Positions 21,654-29,367 of a stretch of 29,367 nucleotides of DNA are shown here, piece after piece; the first letter of the stretch is position 1, and each line of letters starts with the position of its first letter. Origin of the DNA: Candidatus Aminicenantota bacterium. Its GTDB lineage: Bacteria; Acidobacteriota; Aminicenantia; S016-38. Under the pieces are notes generated by a model. It did not search any database. It saw nothing but the letters and a program-made list of their open reading frames with translations, and was not told the origin of the DNA. The translations under genes were made by a program, and so were the position numbers. The DNA is taken from the NCBI GenBank assembly GCA_027062035.1, contig JAMOUL010000277.1, positions 1 through 29,367 of the forward strand, read 5' to 3'.

Positions 21654-23140
21654 GAAGCAAACATCTCCTTCGCCTTTTCCCTCAGTTCCAGCTTGGAAAT
21701 CTTTCCTGTGGGTGTCTTGGGAAGAGTGGGCAGGAAAACATACTTCCTGGGAATTTTATATGTGGCAAGTTTGTCTTTGAGAAATTCCCTTATCTGAGAA
21801 GGGGAAAGTTCTGCCCCTTCTTTGAGGGCGATAAAGGCCACTGGAACCTCACCATGGAGTTTGTGTTTTGCCCCAACAACAGCAGCCTCAGCCACCCCTG
21901 GAATTCTATAAAGGAGCTCCTCCACCTCCCTTGGATAAACGTTCAGTCCATCCACTATGATCATGTCCTTTTTGCGGTCAATTATGTAGAAGTACCCGTC
22001 CTCATCCTTTTTCCCCATGTCCCCTGTTCTGAACCATTCTCCGAAAAAGGCCTCCTTTGTGGCCTCAGGGTCCCTGTAATAACCGAGAAAGACGTTGGGA
22101 CCCTTTACCACAATTTCCCCAATTTCCCCGGGGGGCAGGAAATTGCCCTGTTCATCTGCTATTTCCATCTGCACATTTTTAACAGGAAGACCTATGGATG
22201 CAGGCTTTCTCTTTCCACCGATGGGATTCACCGCTGTTACCGGACTGCATTCTGTGGGACCATCCCCTTCATAAATCGGCACCCCGTATTTCCTCTCGAA
22301 CTCCTCCATTACCTCAAGGGGCATCGGTGCACCCCCGGATACGCAATATTTTAAAGAGGGCAGGTCCTGGCGATTTATATCCTTTATCCTGTTCATTACA
22401 GCGAACATGGATGGCACCGCAGGGAAGATGGTTACTCCGAAATCCTTTATTGCCTTTATCACAGCATCGGGCAAAAACCTCGGAAGAAGAACTACCTTCC
22501 CACCTGCCCTGAGGGGTGAAATCATCCCCACCATGGCACCAAATGAGTGGAAAAGGGGAAGCACGGTAAGCATGACGTCTTCCTTTGTAAGGTGAAGGCC
22601 CTCTATTACAGATTCGGAGTTTGCCGTAAGGTTCCCATGGGAAAGCATGGCGCCCTTGGGTCTGCCGGTTGTCCCTGAAGTGTACATAATTACTGCAAGG
22701 TCATCCCTTTCCCTTGGGATTGGTTCCATTTCTTCCTTCTCGTCCAGCCACTGGGAAAGGATAAGATCGTCCACCAGAAGAACCCCTTCGGGGGCAGACT
22801 CCTTTACGGTCGCCTCAAAGAGCTTCGAATATATGATAATCCTGGCATCGGAGTGTTTGAAAATGTACTCCATCTCATAGGGTTTGAATATAGGGTTAAC
22901 CGGAACCACCACACCACCGGCAGTAAGAATGGCAAAATAGGAAAATATAAAATCAGGGAAGTTCGGGAAAACGATGGCAACATGATCTCCCTGTTTTAGA
23001 CCTGACTGCTTAAGTTTGGCTGCAAGAACAGCAACTCCCCTGCGAAGCTGCCCGTAGGAAACCTTCTGACTATCTGAAAATATGGCTATTTCCCCATCGC
23101 GGGCAGGGGACCTGTAAATAATCCCGGCTAAATTTCTCAT
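21650..23140 (-). CDS. AMP-forming acyl-CoA synthetase (long-chain fatty acid CoA ligase type)
   Basis: A 496-residue ANL-superfamily enzyme that activates a carboxylic acid with ATP and transfers it to CoA. Core motifs in order: MYTSGTTGRPKGAMLSHGN (P-loop), PLFHSFGAM, YEGDGPTECSP (A5), WFRTGDMG with DEDGYFYIIDRKKDMIIVDG (A7/A8, hinge), NVYPREVEE and PKTPTGKISK, whose Lys is the catalytic A10 residue. The start region (RSPARDGEIAIF) is short, as in bacterial fatty-acid ligases. It shares a 4-bp overlap with the following ThiS-like gene. The substrate is most likely a medium- or long-chain fatty acid, but sequence motifs alone cannot fix chain length. Confidence 0.9.
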   Translation of the reverse strand: MRNLAGIIYRSPARDGEIAIFSDSQKVSYGQLRRGVAVLAAKLKQSGLKQGDHVAIVFPNFPDFIFSYFAILTAGGVVVPVNPIFKPYEMEYIFKHSDARIIIYSKLFEATVKESAPEGVLLVDDLILSQWLDEKEEMEPIPRERDDLAVIMYTSGTTGRPKGAMLSHGNLTANSESVIEGLHLTKEDVMLTVLPLFHSFGAMVGMISPLRAGGKVVLLPRFLPDAVIKAIKDFGVTIFPAVPSMFAVMNRIKDINRQDLPSLKYCVSGGAPMPLEVMEEFERKYGVPIYEGDGPTECSPVTAVNPIGGKRKPASIGLPVKNVQMEIADEQGNFLPPGEIGEIVVKGPNVFLGYYRDPEATKEAFFGEWFRTGDMGKKDEDGYFYIIDRKKDMIIVDGLNVYPREVEELLYRIPGVAEAAVVGAKHKLHGEVPVAFIALKEGAELSPSQIREFLKDKLATYKIPRKYVFLPTLPKTPTGKISKLELREKAKEMFAS

Positions 23141-23159
23141 AGTCTCACCCTTTTTATTT

Positions 23160-23184
23160 TACAAAGAACCGGAAGTTCTTTGTA
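23160..23184. repeat. Perfect hairpin between TPR and acyl-CoA synthetase genes
   Basis: TACAAAGAAC / GTTCTTTGTA, 10-bp arms around a 5-nt loop CGGAA, followed by a second small stem CCC-TTC-GGG. It lies in the 55-bp gap before the synthetase start. On the minus strand A-rich, not U-rich, sequence follows, so it is more likely an attenuator, RNA-processing or protein site than an intrinsic terminator. Confidence 0.5.
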
Positions 23185-23195
23185 GCCCTTCGGGT

Positions 23196-23930
23196 TTACT
23201 CTTCAGTAAGAAGAGAATACAGGTTTTTTGCCCTGGTATCCTCCGGGTTGAGGTCTATAGCCTTCTTAAGAGCCTTTTTGGCCTTCTGGATATCATGCAC
23301 CTGATAATAGGCATTTCCAAGGTGATAAAAGAGGGTGGCGTGGTTGGGTTCGATCTTCGCCATCTTTTCAAAGTGTTTTATGGCTTCCTCGTATTCTCCT
23401 AAAGCGCTCAGGGAAATGGCCAGCTGATAATTGGCAATGGCAGACTCAGGATTCTTCTCCAGAAGAAGATTGAAGTACTTTACAGACTTTTTAATCTCCC
23501 CCATATGATAATAAGCTATTCCCAGCCAGTAATAGGCCATGAGAAATTCCTCGTTGAGTTCCAGAGTTTTCTCAAGCTCCTTTATGGCCTCCTCTATAAG
23601 CCCTGCCCTGTAATAGGCTATGCCAAGGGCATAGTGAGCATCGGCATAATCCGGCCTGAGCTCTATTGCCTTCCTGAGATGGTAGATGGCTTTATGAAGG
23701 GAACCCATAAGATAATAGCTCTCCCCCAGACTTCTGTGGATAAACTCGTTTTCTCTGAGCTTGAGAGCCTTTTCGCAGTAAACCACTGAATCCCGCAGTT
23801 TCCCCTTTGCTTTGAGTTCCCGGGAGATCCTTATAAAGTACTCTGCCTCTTCCTCCTTCAGGGGATATCCGCAATAGGGACAGAATTTAAAGTCTTCCTT
23901 TACTTCCTTCCCACAATTCGGGCATTTCAT
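23196..23930 (-). CDS. Zinc-ribbon TPR protein
   Basis: A 244-residue cytoplasmic protein. Residues 1-24 form a zinc ribbon CPNCGKE...FCPYCGYPL (Cys3, 6, 17, 20). Residues about 27-240 are tandem 34-residue tetratricopeptide repeats, recognisable from HRSLGESYYLMGSLHKAIYH, DAHYALGIAYYRAGLIEEAI, MAYYWLGIAYYHMGEIKKSV, IANYQLAISLSALGEYEEAI and LFYHLGNAYYQVHDIQKAKK. Such proteins act as scaffolds for protein contacts; no catalytic domain is present. It is encoded 9 bp downstream of the isocitrate dehydrogenase gene, apparently in the same operon, but its partner cannot be told from the sequence. Confidence 0.88.
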   Translation of the reverse strand: MKCPNCGKEVKEDFKFCPYCGYPLKEEEAEYFIRISRELKAKGKLRDSVVYCEKALKLRENEFIHRSLGESYYLMGSLHKAIYHLRKAIELRPDYADAHYALGIAYYRAGLIEEAIKELEKTLELNEEFLMAYYWLGIAYYHMGEIKKSVKYFNLLLEKNPESAIANYQLAISLSALGEYEEAIKHFEKMAKIEPNHATLFYHLGNAYYQVHDIQKAKKALKKAIDLNPEDTRAKNLYSLLTEE

Positions 23931-23939
23931 ATTTGCCTC

Positions 23940-25148
23940 CTATAAATTTTCCATTCTCTTTACAATTTCCCTTGCAAATTCAGAGGTTTTTATCGGAGAG
24001 ACCCCCTCCATATGTCTTGCAAGGTCGTATGTGACCTTTTTGTCCAGAATGGCAGCCTCCATTCCCCTTTCGATGAGGTCAGCAACCTCTCCCCAGCCCA
24101 TATACCTGAACATCATGGCACCTGACAGGAGAAGGGAGCCGGGATTTACCTTATCCATACCGGCGTATTTAGGAGCAGTCCCATGGGTGGCTTCAAAAAG
24201 CGCTACATAATCCCCTATGTTGGCACCTGGAGCCATCCCCAGCCCACCAACCTGGGCAGCAGCTGCATCCGACATGTAATCGCCGTTCAAATTGGGCAGG
24301 GCAAGAACATCGTATTCTGCAGGACGGGTAAGTATTTGCTGAAGCATATTGTCTGCAATTCTATCCTTTATAACGATCTTTCCTTCAGGTACATCTCCCT
24401 GAAGTTCGGATTCGAATATCACCCTGTCACCGAACTCCTCCTTTGCAAGCTCATATCCCCAATCCTTAAATGCACCCTCGGTGTATTTCATTATGTTTCC
24501 CTTATGGACAAGGGTCACGCTTTCCCTGTTGTTCTCAATGGCATACTTAATGGCCTTCCTTACCAGTCGTTTTGTCCCGAATTCCGATATTGGCTTAATC
24601 CCTATTCCGGAATCCTCCCTGATCTTTACCCCGAATTCCCTTCCCAGAAACTCTATAATTTTGCGGGCTTCCTGACTTCCCCTGGGCCACTCTATTCCAG
24701 CATAGACATCCTCTGTATTTTCCCTGAAGATAACCACATCCAGAAGGTCCGGCCTTTTTACCGGTGCCGGAACTCCCCTGATCCACCTTACAGGTCTGAC
24801 GCAGGCATAAAGATCGAGGACCTGCCTCAGGGTTACATTAAGGCTGCGGAAACCTCCCCCTACAGGTGTGGTAAGGGGACCTTTTATAGCAATTATATGT
24901 TCCTTTATGGCCTCCACAGTTTCCCCGGGAAGATGCTGTCCGGTTAATTTGTGTGCCTTTTCGCCAGCGTATATTTCCTTCCAGTGAACCTTTTTCCTTC
25001 CACCATAGGCAAATTCCACCGCCGCGTTCCACACTATAAGCGAAGCGTTCATTATGTCAGGACCTATTCCATCCCCTTCAATATAGGGAATTATGGGTTC
25101 ATCCGGAACAACGATTTTTCCGTTTTCAACTCTGATTTTTTCTGGCAT
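23940..25148 (-). CDS. icd: NADP-dependent isocitrate dehydrogenase
   Basis: Oxidative decarboxylation of isocitrate to 2-oxoglutarate in the TCA cycle. The 402-residue length is typical of the bacterial type I enzyme. The substrate site is TPVGGGFRSLNVTLRQ, containing the Ser that is phosphorylated in Escherichia coli (Ser113), followed by RPVRWIRGVPAPVKRP and VIFRENTEDVYAGIEW. The cofactor region GTAPKYAGMDKVNPGS keeps the Lys-Tyr...Val residues that select NADP in the E. coli enzyme. The ATG at 25148 has AGGAGG 6 nt upstream. It directly follows the aconitase small-subunit gene, forming a citrate-to-oxoglutarate operon. Confidence 0.95.
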   Translation of the reverse strand: MPEKIRVENGKIVVPDEPIIPYIEGDGIGPDIMNASLIVWNAAVEFAYGGRKKVHWKEIYAGEKAHKLTGQHLPGETVEAIKEHIIAIKGPLTTPVGGGFRSLNVTLRQVLDLYACVRPVRWIRGVPAPVKRPDLLDVVIFRENTEDVYAGIEWPRGSQEARKIIEFLGREFGVKIREDSGIGIKPISEFGTKRLVRKAIKYAIENNRESVTLVHKGNIMKYTEGAFKDWGYELAKEEFGDRVIFESELQGDVPEGKIVIKDRIADNMLQQILTRPAEYDVLALPNLNGDYMSDAAAAQVGGLGMAPGANIGDYVALFEATHGTAPKYAGMDKVNPGSLLLSGAMMFRYMGWGEVADLIERGMEAAILDKKVTYDLARHMEGVSPIKTSEFAREIVKRMENL

Positions 25149-25159
25149 ATCTTTCCTCC

Positions 25160-25660
25160 TTATAGCTGATAATCTCCGTATTTCTTGATGTATTCCTCTA
25201 TTCCACCCTCTTCGATTATCTTGAGCATAAATGCTGGCATGGGGGTGAATCTGTACTCCTTACCCTTGGTAAGGTTTTTTACTATACCTGCCTGGAGGTC
25301 CACTTCAAGTTCATCTCCCTCATCGATCTCGTCTGTTTCCTTTATCTCAACAAGGGGAAGACCAACGTTAATGGAATTCCTGTAGAAAATTCTTGCAAAG
25401 CTCTTAGCAATTACACAGCTAACCCCGGCAAGTTTGATTATTCTGGGGGCATGTTCCCTGGAGGAACCAAGCCCGAAATTCCTTCCGGCCACTATCATAT
25501 CCCCTGGCTGGACCTTTGAGGCAAAATCTTCCCTTGCATCTTCCAGAACGTGTTTGGCAAGTTCCGGAAGGTTCGTCCTGAGGTGGAAATACCTCCCCGG
25601 GGCTATATGGTCCGTTGATATATCATCGCCAAATTTCCATACTTTTCCCTTAAGCACCAT
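25160..25660 (-). CDS. Aconitase/homoaconitase-family small subunit (LeuD-type)
   Basis: A 166-residue swivelling domain that pairs with the large subunit encoded upstream. It begins MVLKGKVWKFGDDISTDHIAPG and contains RNFGLGSSREHAP, the conserved catalytic-Ser loop. The substrate-recognition loop reads RYFHLRTN; in the archaeal homoaconitase small subunit the corresponding YLRT loop uses Arg to bind a substrate carboxylate, while isopropylmalate isomerases have a hydrophobic residue there. With citrate synthase and isocitrate dehydrogenase next to it, aconitase is the likely role (inference). Start ATG 25660 follows AGGAGG by 5 nt; the upstream in-frame start at 25699 is inside the large-subunit gene and is rejected. 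Confidence 0.87.
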   Translation of the reverse strand: MVLKGKVWKFGDDISTDHIAPGRYFHLRTNLPELAKHVLEDAREDFASKVQPGDMIVAGRNFGLGSSREHAPRIIKLAGVSCVIAKSFARIFYRNSINVGLPLVEIKETDEIDEGDELEVDLQAGIVKNLTKGKEYRFTPMPAFMLKIIEEGGIEEYIKKYGDYQL

Positions 25661-25670
25661 AACTTCCTCC

Positions 25671-26924
25671 TTATTGCAAATAATCCCTTGGGTCAGCAAT
25701 TTCCCCGGCTATGGCAGAGGCAGCAGCTGTTGCCGGGGATGCAAGGTATATTTCAGCATTGGGGTTTCCCATTCTGCCCTTGAAATTTCTGTTCTGGGTG
25801 GAAAGCACCCTTTCGCCATCTCCAAGAACTCCTTCGTGTACACCAACGCAAGGACCGCATCCAGGTGCAAGTATGGCTGCACCTGCATCTATAAAGATGT
25901 CAAAAAGTCCTTCCTTCAGTGCTTTCTTATATACATCTTTGGATGCCGGAATGATGATCAGGCGAACATCGGGATGCTTTTCCCTTCCCTTCAGAATAGA
26001 GGCTGCTATGCGAAGGTCCTCTATTCTACCGTTGGTACATGTGCCTATAAACACCTGATTTATCTTTATGCCCTTTGCCTCGCTTATCATTCGAGTATTA
26101 TCAACCGTGTGGGGGAAGGAAACCACCGGTTCAAGCTGTGATACGTCAATTTCAAAAACCTTCTCATAGCTGGCATCTGGGTCCGGTTTTATTTCCCTGT
26201 AATCTGCTTCCCTTCCATATGATGCGAGAAATTCCCTTGTCTTCTCATCCGTGGGAATAAGCCCCACCTTTGCTCCTGCTTCCACTGCCATGTTGGAAAT
26301 GGTAAGCCTTGCTTCCTGGGAAAGGTTCTCTATAACCTCTCCATCGAACTCCATTGCCTTATAGGTTGCTCCGTCCGCTCCTATCATACCTATTATGTGC
26401 AGGATAATGTCCTTGGAATACACCCCCTCTGGAAGTTTTCCCCTGAGAACGAAACGGAAGGTCTCCGGAACCTTCATCCAGACCTTACCAAGACCAAAGG
26501 CAAGGGCGATGTCGGTAGAGCCCATCCCTGTGGCAAAGGCACCGAGTCCACCAGCAGTACAGGTGTGGGAATCAGCACCGGTAAGCACGTCTCCCGGTTT
26601 TATGTACCTTTCTGCCACTATCTGGTGACTGATACCTTCTCCAACATCGGAAACTATGGCCGAGGTCCTTTTCGCAAAATCCCTCAGGATATTGTGAGCG
26701 TTGGAAAGTTCCTTGCGGGGAGAGGGTGCTGCATGGTCAATGAACAGAATCGCCTTGGGAACCTTTACATCCCTGAATCCCATCTTATCAAAACCCTGAA
26801 CTGTAAGGGGCCCTGTTCCATCCTGAACAAGAGCCACGTCTACGGGGACAACAACAAGTTCCCCGGGTTTAACATCCCTTCCCACATGTTCAGAAAGGAT
26901 TTTTTCAGCAAGCGTTTTTCCCAT
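25671..26924 (-). CDS. Aconitase/homoaconitase-family large subunit (LeuC-type)
   Basis: A 417-residue catalytic subunit of the split aconitase family. Fe-S cluster ligands are visible as GTCTNGR and GCGPCVGVHEG, with HAAPSPRKE and GADSHTCTAGGLGAFATGMG forming the active site. The length is that of the archaeal/bacterial 3-isopropylmalate dehydratase-like proteins, not the 750-900 residues of AcnA or AcnB. Context decides the likely reaction: it sits between citrate synthase and the small subunit plus isocitrate dehydrogenase, so citrate/isocitrate isomerisation fits best. Dehydration of isopropylmalate for leucine synthesis cannot be excluded, because the family is often promiscuous, but no leucine genes are in this window. 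Confidence 0.87.
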   Translation of the reverse strand: MGKTLAEKILSEHVGRDVKPGELVVVPVDVALVQDGTGPLTVQGFDKMGFRDVKVPKAILFIDHAAPSPRKELSNAHNILRDFAKRTSAIVSDVGEGISHQIVAERYIKPGDVLTGADSHTCTAGGLGAFATGMGSTDIALAFGLGKVWMKVPETFRFVLRGKLPEGVYSKDIILHIIGMIGADGATYKAMEFDGEVIENLSQEARLTISNMAVEAGAKVGLIPTDEKTREFLASYGREADYREIKPDPDASYEKVFEIDVSQLEPVVSFPHTVDNTRMISEAKGIKINQVFIGTCTNGRIEDLRIAASILKGREKHPDVRLIIIPASKDVYKKALKEGLFDIFIDAGAAILAPGCGPCVGVHEGVLGDGERVLSTQNRNFKGRMGNPNAEIYLASPATAAASAIAGEIADPRDYLQ

Positions 26925-26927
26925 TTA

Positions 26928-28076
26928 TCACCTCTTATCAATTGGAATGTACTCAACATCCAGTGGACCGTTGTAGAGGGCCCTGGGTCTGAAGATTCTG
27001 TTTGCCTGGAGGTACTCCAGAACATGGGCTGTCCAGCCCACCACCCTGGCAATGGCAAAGATGGGGGTGAACACTTCCTTGGGGAATCCCAGAAGGTTGT
27101 AAATTATGCCGGAATAGAAATCAACATTGGGAAAAATTCCCTTTTTCCCCTTTTCCCTTATCATAACTTCCTCTATCTTCTCCGCCATTTCTATCCATCT
27201 GGTGTCTCCCTTTTCCCGGGAGAGTTTTTCTGCATAAGATTTAAGTATTCTCGCCCTGGGATCGTAGGCCTTATAAACCCTGTGACCAAATCCCATAATC
27301 CTGCGGTGTTCCTTAAGGGCTTTCAGAATATAAGGTTCCACGTTTTCCACAGAACCGATCTCATGGAGCATCTCAAGAACCCTTTCATTGGCTCCTCCGT
27401 GAAGGGGTCCCCTCAGGGCTCCTATTGCTCCACATATGGAAGAGTAAATATCCGATAATGTGGAGGCGATCACCATGGCTGCAAAGGTTGAGGCGTTCAT
27501 TCCGTGCTCCATATGCAGTATAAGGAGTACGTCCATTAATTTTGAGATTTCCTCATTTGGCCTCTCCCCTGTGAGCATGTAATAAAGATTTGGGGCATGG
27601 GTCAGTTCCGGATCAGGGGGTACTATCTCAAGACCCCTTCTCAGTCTGCTGTAATATGCGACTATAACTGGCATTTGGGCTGTAAGCCTTATTGATTTTC
27701 TTATATTTGCACCCCTTGACTGATTATTCTTATCAGGGTCAAAACATCCAAGCATGGAAACGCATGTTCTTAAAATCTCCATGGGATGGGTATCCTTGGG
27801 TGCATCTTTCAAACAACTGGTAAGAAATTCGGGTATTTCCCTGTGTTCAATTAAATCTCTTTTTAAGTTTTCAAGTTCATCTCTTGTGGGCAGATCCCCA
27901 AACCAGAGAAGATAGGCTGTCTCTTCAAAGGTGGAATGCTCTGCCAGCAATTCAATAGGAATACCTCTGTAAATAAGCTTTCCCTGTTCCCCGTCTATGG
28001 CAGCAATGGAGGTTATTGCTGCTATAACTCCTTCCAGTCCCTTCGAATAAGAAGCTTCCCCTGTTAAATATCCCAT
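26928..28076 (-). CDS. Citrate synthase (type II-like, short form)
   Basis: Condenses acetyl-CoA and oxaloacetate to citrate, the entry step of the TCA cycle. The 382 residues match the dimeric form found in archaea, Gram-positives and many thermophiles. Catalytic residues: His in MEHGMNAST, His in GFGHRVYK, and Asp in NVDFYSGI; LRGPLHGGANERV is the family signature. A GQG-like N-terminal part (GEASYSKGLEGVIAAITSIAAI) and the IYRGIPIELLAE segment are present. It is 3 bp upstream of the LeuC-type gene, first in a five-gene minus-strand run (citrate synthase, two aconitase subunits, isocitrate dehydrogenase, TPR protein). 2-Methylcitrate synthase is a possible alternative but less likely here. 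Confidence 0.93.
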   Translation of the reverse strand: MGYLTGEASYSKGLEGVIAAITSIAAIDGEQGKLIYRGIPIELLAEHSTFEETAYLLWFGDLPTRDELENLKRDLIEHREIPEFLTSCLKDAPKDTHPMEILRTCVSMLGCFDPDKNNQSRGANIRKSIRLTAQMPVIVAYYSRLRRGLEIVPPDPELTHAPNLYYMLTGERPNEEISKLMDVLLILHMEHGMNASTFAAMVIASTLSDIYSSICGAIGALRGPLHGGANERVLEMLHEIGSVENVEPYILKALKEHRRIMGFGHRVYKAYDPRARILKSYAEKLSREKGDTRWIEMAEKIEEVMIREKGKKGIFPNVDFYSGIIYNLLGFPKEVFTPIFAIARVVGWTAHVLEYLQANRIFRPRALYNGPLDVEYIPIDKR

Positions 28077-28135
28077 TTTATTCCTCCTAAATTTTATTCT
28101 TACCCTTTCATTTTATGTTATTTTTTTCACAAAGG

Positions 28136-28477
28136 TCAATCCCTGCGACCGTAATCGTCTTCAAGTCTGACCACGTCGTCAAGGTGAGGAGTGGAAACTT
28201 CGAAAACCACACAATCCTCAATGGCTGCCATCCTGTGCTTCATTCCAGGTGGAATGTGAAAGGCATCCCCGGGGTTCATAATTTTTTCCTTCAATTCCCC
28301 GTTTTCTTCATATGTGAACCGCATTTTCCCTGACCACAGCAGAAAACTTTCGTCCTTTACCCTGTGATACTGGAGGGATAAGCGGTGAGGAGCCCTTATA
28401 AACAGGACCTTCCCCACATAGGTATCTGTCTTTGCAAAGAGAAGTTCATATCCCCATGGTTTTTCTATCCTTTTCAT
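28136..28477 (-). CDS. Single-domain cupin (mannose-6-phosphate isomerase type II-like)
   Basis: A 113-residue cupin. It starts RIEKPWGYELLFAKTDTYVGK, the usual beginning of the type II phosphomannose isomerase/mannose-1-phosphate guanylyltransferase cupin. The metal-binding motif 1 is LSLQYHRVKDES, where the spacing of His and the following acidic residue replaces the standard HxH, and motif 2 is PGDAFHIPPGMKHRM. Small cupins of this kind bind sugar phosphates or act as isomerases; the substrate is not evident. The ATG lies 32 bp inside the preceding PTS enzyme I gene, indicating coupled translation. Confidence 0.82.
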   Translation of the reverse strand: MKRIEKPWGYELLFAKTDTYVGKVLFIRAPHRLSLQYHRVKDESFLLWSGKMRFTYEENGELKEKIMNPGDAFHIPPGMKHRMAAIEDCVVFEVSTPHLDDVVRLEDDYGRRD

Positions 28478-29367
28478 AGTAAAGCCTCCTTATGCACCTG
28501 TATATGTCGGGATATATTTTTTCCAGTTCCTTCAACATATATTCCTCAACCTCCTGGGCGGTGGAAAACCTGAGGGCATTGGTTGCCTTTCTTTTCATAA
28601 CAGAGTATTCCAGAGAAATCAGCGCCCTCTTTATCCTGGGAAGCATGGCCGGGGTTGAAGAAAATTCCTTAAGGCCAAGCCCCAGCAAAACCGCTGCATG
28701 CAAGGGATTGGACGCCATCTCTCCGCAGACAGAAACCCTTTTCCCTGCATCCCGGGTCTTTTTTATGATGAACTTTAACAATCTGAGAAAGGATGGGTCC
28801 AGAGGGTTACATATGTAAGAAACCCTTTCGTTTGTTCTGTCAGCTGCAAACATGTACTGGCTCAGATCATTTGTTCCTATGCTTATAAAGTCAACATGCC
28901 TGACTATCTTGTCTATGGAAATGGCAATGGAAGGAACTTCCACCATTATTCCTACCGGTATTTCCTCCCTGAACTTCTGTCCCTCCATCCTGAGGTTTTC
29001 CATCACATCTTCCAGGACAAGGTAAAGCTTCTTTATCTCATCCATACTGGTAACCATGGGAACCATTATTCTCAGATTGGGATGGGTGGCAGAAGTCCTT
29101 AAAATTGCCCTGAGCTGTGTGTAAAGAAGTTCCTTATTGGAAAAAAGGTATCTTATCCCCCTTTCCCCGAGTGCGGGGTTCTCCTCATCATAGAAGGGTA
29201 GCCCCTCCACCCTCTTTTCTGCTCCAAGGTCGAAAAGACGTATGGTTACCTCTTTAAACCTATCTGCCAGGGCTGAATAAACCTGGATCTGATGTTCCTC
29301 ATCCGGGATTCGGAAGGAACTCAATAGAAGATATTCGCTCCTGAAAAGTCCCACCCCATCTATTTTT
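28446..29367 (-). CDS. ptsI: Phosphoenolpyruvate-protein phosphotransferase (PTS enzyme I), 5'-truncated
   Basis: C-terminal half of enzyme I, which takes phosphate from phosphoenolpyruvate to start PTS sugar uptake or regulation. The frame is open to the right edge of the window; the GTG at 29354 is internal. Recognisable blocks: DGVGLFRSEYLLL (the R-S/T-E motif), IRLFDLGAEK, ALGERGIRYLF, VPMVTSMDEI, GIMVEVPSIAI, FISIGTNDLSQYMFAADR (signature 2) and VSVCGEMAS with the catalytic Cys that protonates enolpyruvate. The N-terminal phospho-His domain and HPr are outside the window. It reads into the cupin gene with a 32-bp overlap. Confidence 0.93.
   Translation of the reverse strand, partial: KIDGVGLFRSEYLLLSSFRIPDEEHQIQVYSALADRFKEVTIRLFDLGAEKRVEGLPFYDEENPALGERGIRYLFSNKELLYTQLRAILRTSATHPNLRIMVPMVTSMDEIKKLYLVLEDVMENLRMEGQKFREEIPVGIMVEVPSIAISIDKIVRHVDFISIGTNDLSQYMFAADRTNERVSYICNPLDPSFLRLLKFIIKKTRDAGKRVSVCGEMASNPLHAAVLLGLGLKEFSSTPAMLPRIKRALISLEYSVMKRKATNALRFSTAQEVEEYMLKELEKIYPDIYRCIRRLYYEKDRKTMGI

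Noticed and set aside
24183..24947. A 254-codon plus-strand open frame
   Set aside because: It is the complement of the isocitrate dehydrogenase gene, which is clearly the real product.
26397..27458. A 353-codon plus-strand open frame
   Set aside because: It is the antisense of the citrate synthase and aconitase large-subunit genes, both of which show full catalytic motifs; its translation has no family character.

Overview
The window is a compact, mostly minus-strand stretch of a bacterial chromosome. Genes overlap or abut, with few gaps over 100 bp. Lipoprotein and OmpA-type signals suggest a diderm cell. A TtuA-type tRNA thiolase and a family 4 (Fe-S) uracil-DNA glycosylase suggest a thermophile or a thermophilic ancestry. 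Several secreted six-bladed beta-propeller proteins together with a sigma-54 enhancer-binding protein would fit an uncultured lineage such as Aminicenantes or an Acidobacteria relative, but this placement is inference and no marker gene here proves it.

Layout. 1-4.8 kb: the 3' part of a cation:proton antiporter, a small exported protein, a ClC chloride transporter with CBS domains, an acyltransferase and a PP2C phosphatase. 4.9-9.1 kb (plus strand): a 3-methyladenine DNA glycosylase whose end overlaps an antisense tRNA-Thr(CGU), a stand-alone MetH-activation-like domain, an alpha/beta hydrolase, a family 4 uracil-DNA glycosylase that lacks a usual start codon, a YhcC-type radical SAM protein and an unknown protein. 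9.07-10.0 kb: a TtuA-like tRNA thiolase.

10.0-16.6 kb is the accessory region and the most interesting part. On the minus strand it holds a sigma-54 activator gene broken by a one-base frameshift, a near-consensus sigma-54 promoter, a 71-residue Cys-rich precursor peptide (six Cys at exact 4-residue spacing after a Gly-Gly), a radical SAM/SPASM maturase, an exported beta-propeller protein and an ABC exporter. This reads as a complete ribosomally made, post-translationally modified peptide (RiPP) operon of the CXXX-repeat type. It lies between arrays of an unusual degenerate 8-bp tandem repeat (YGCGTTNN); the array on the regulator side is arranged as a large inverted repeat. A possible decayed small Cys-rich gene lies in the left flank.

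16.6-21.4 kb: three further exported proteins predicted as beta-propeller or propeller-like, and an OmpA-family protein. 21.4-29.4 kb: a ThiS-like small protein, an acyl-CoA synthetase, a zinc-ribbon TPR protein, a run of genes for the oxidative start of the TCA cycle (citrate synthase, two-subunit LeuCD-type aconitase, NADP isocitrate dehydrogenase), a cupin and the 3' part of PTS enzyme I.
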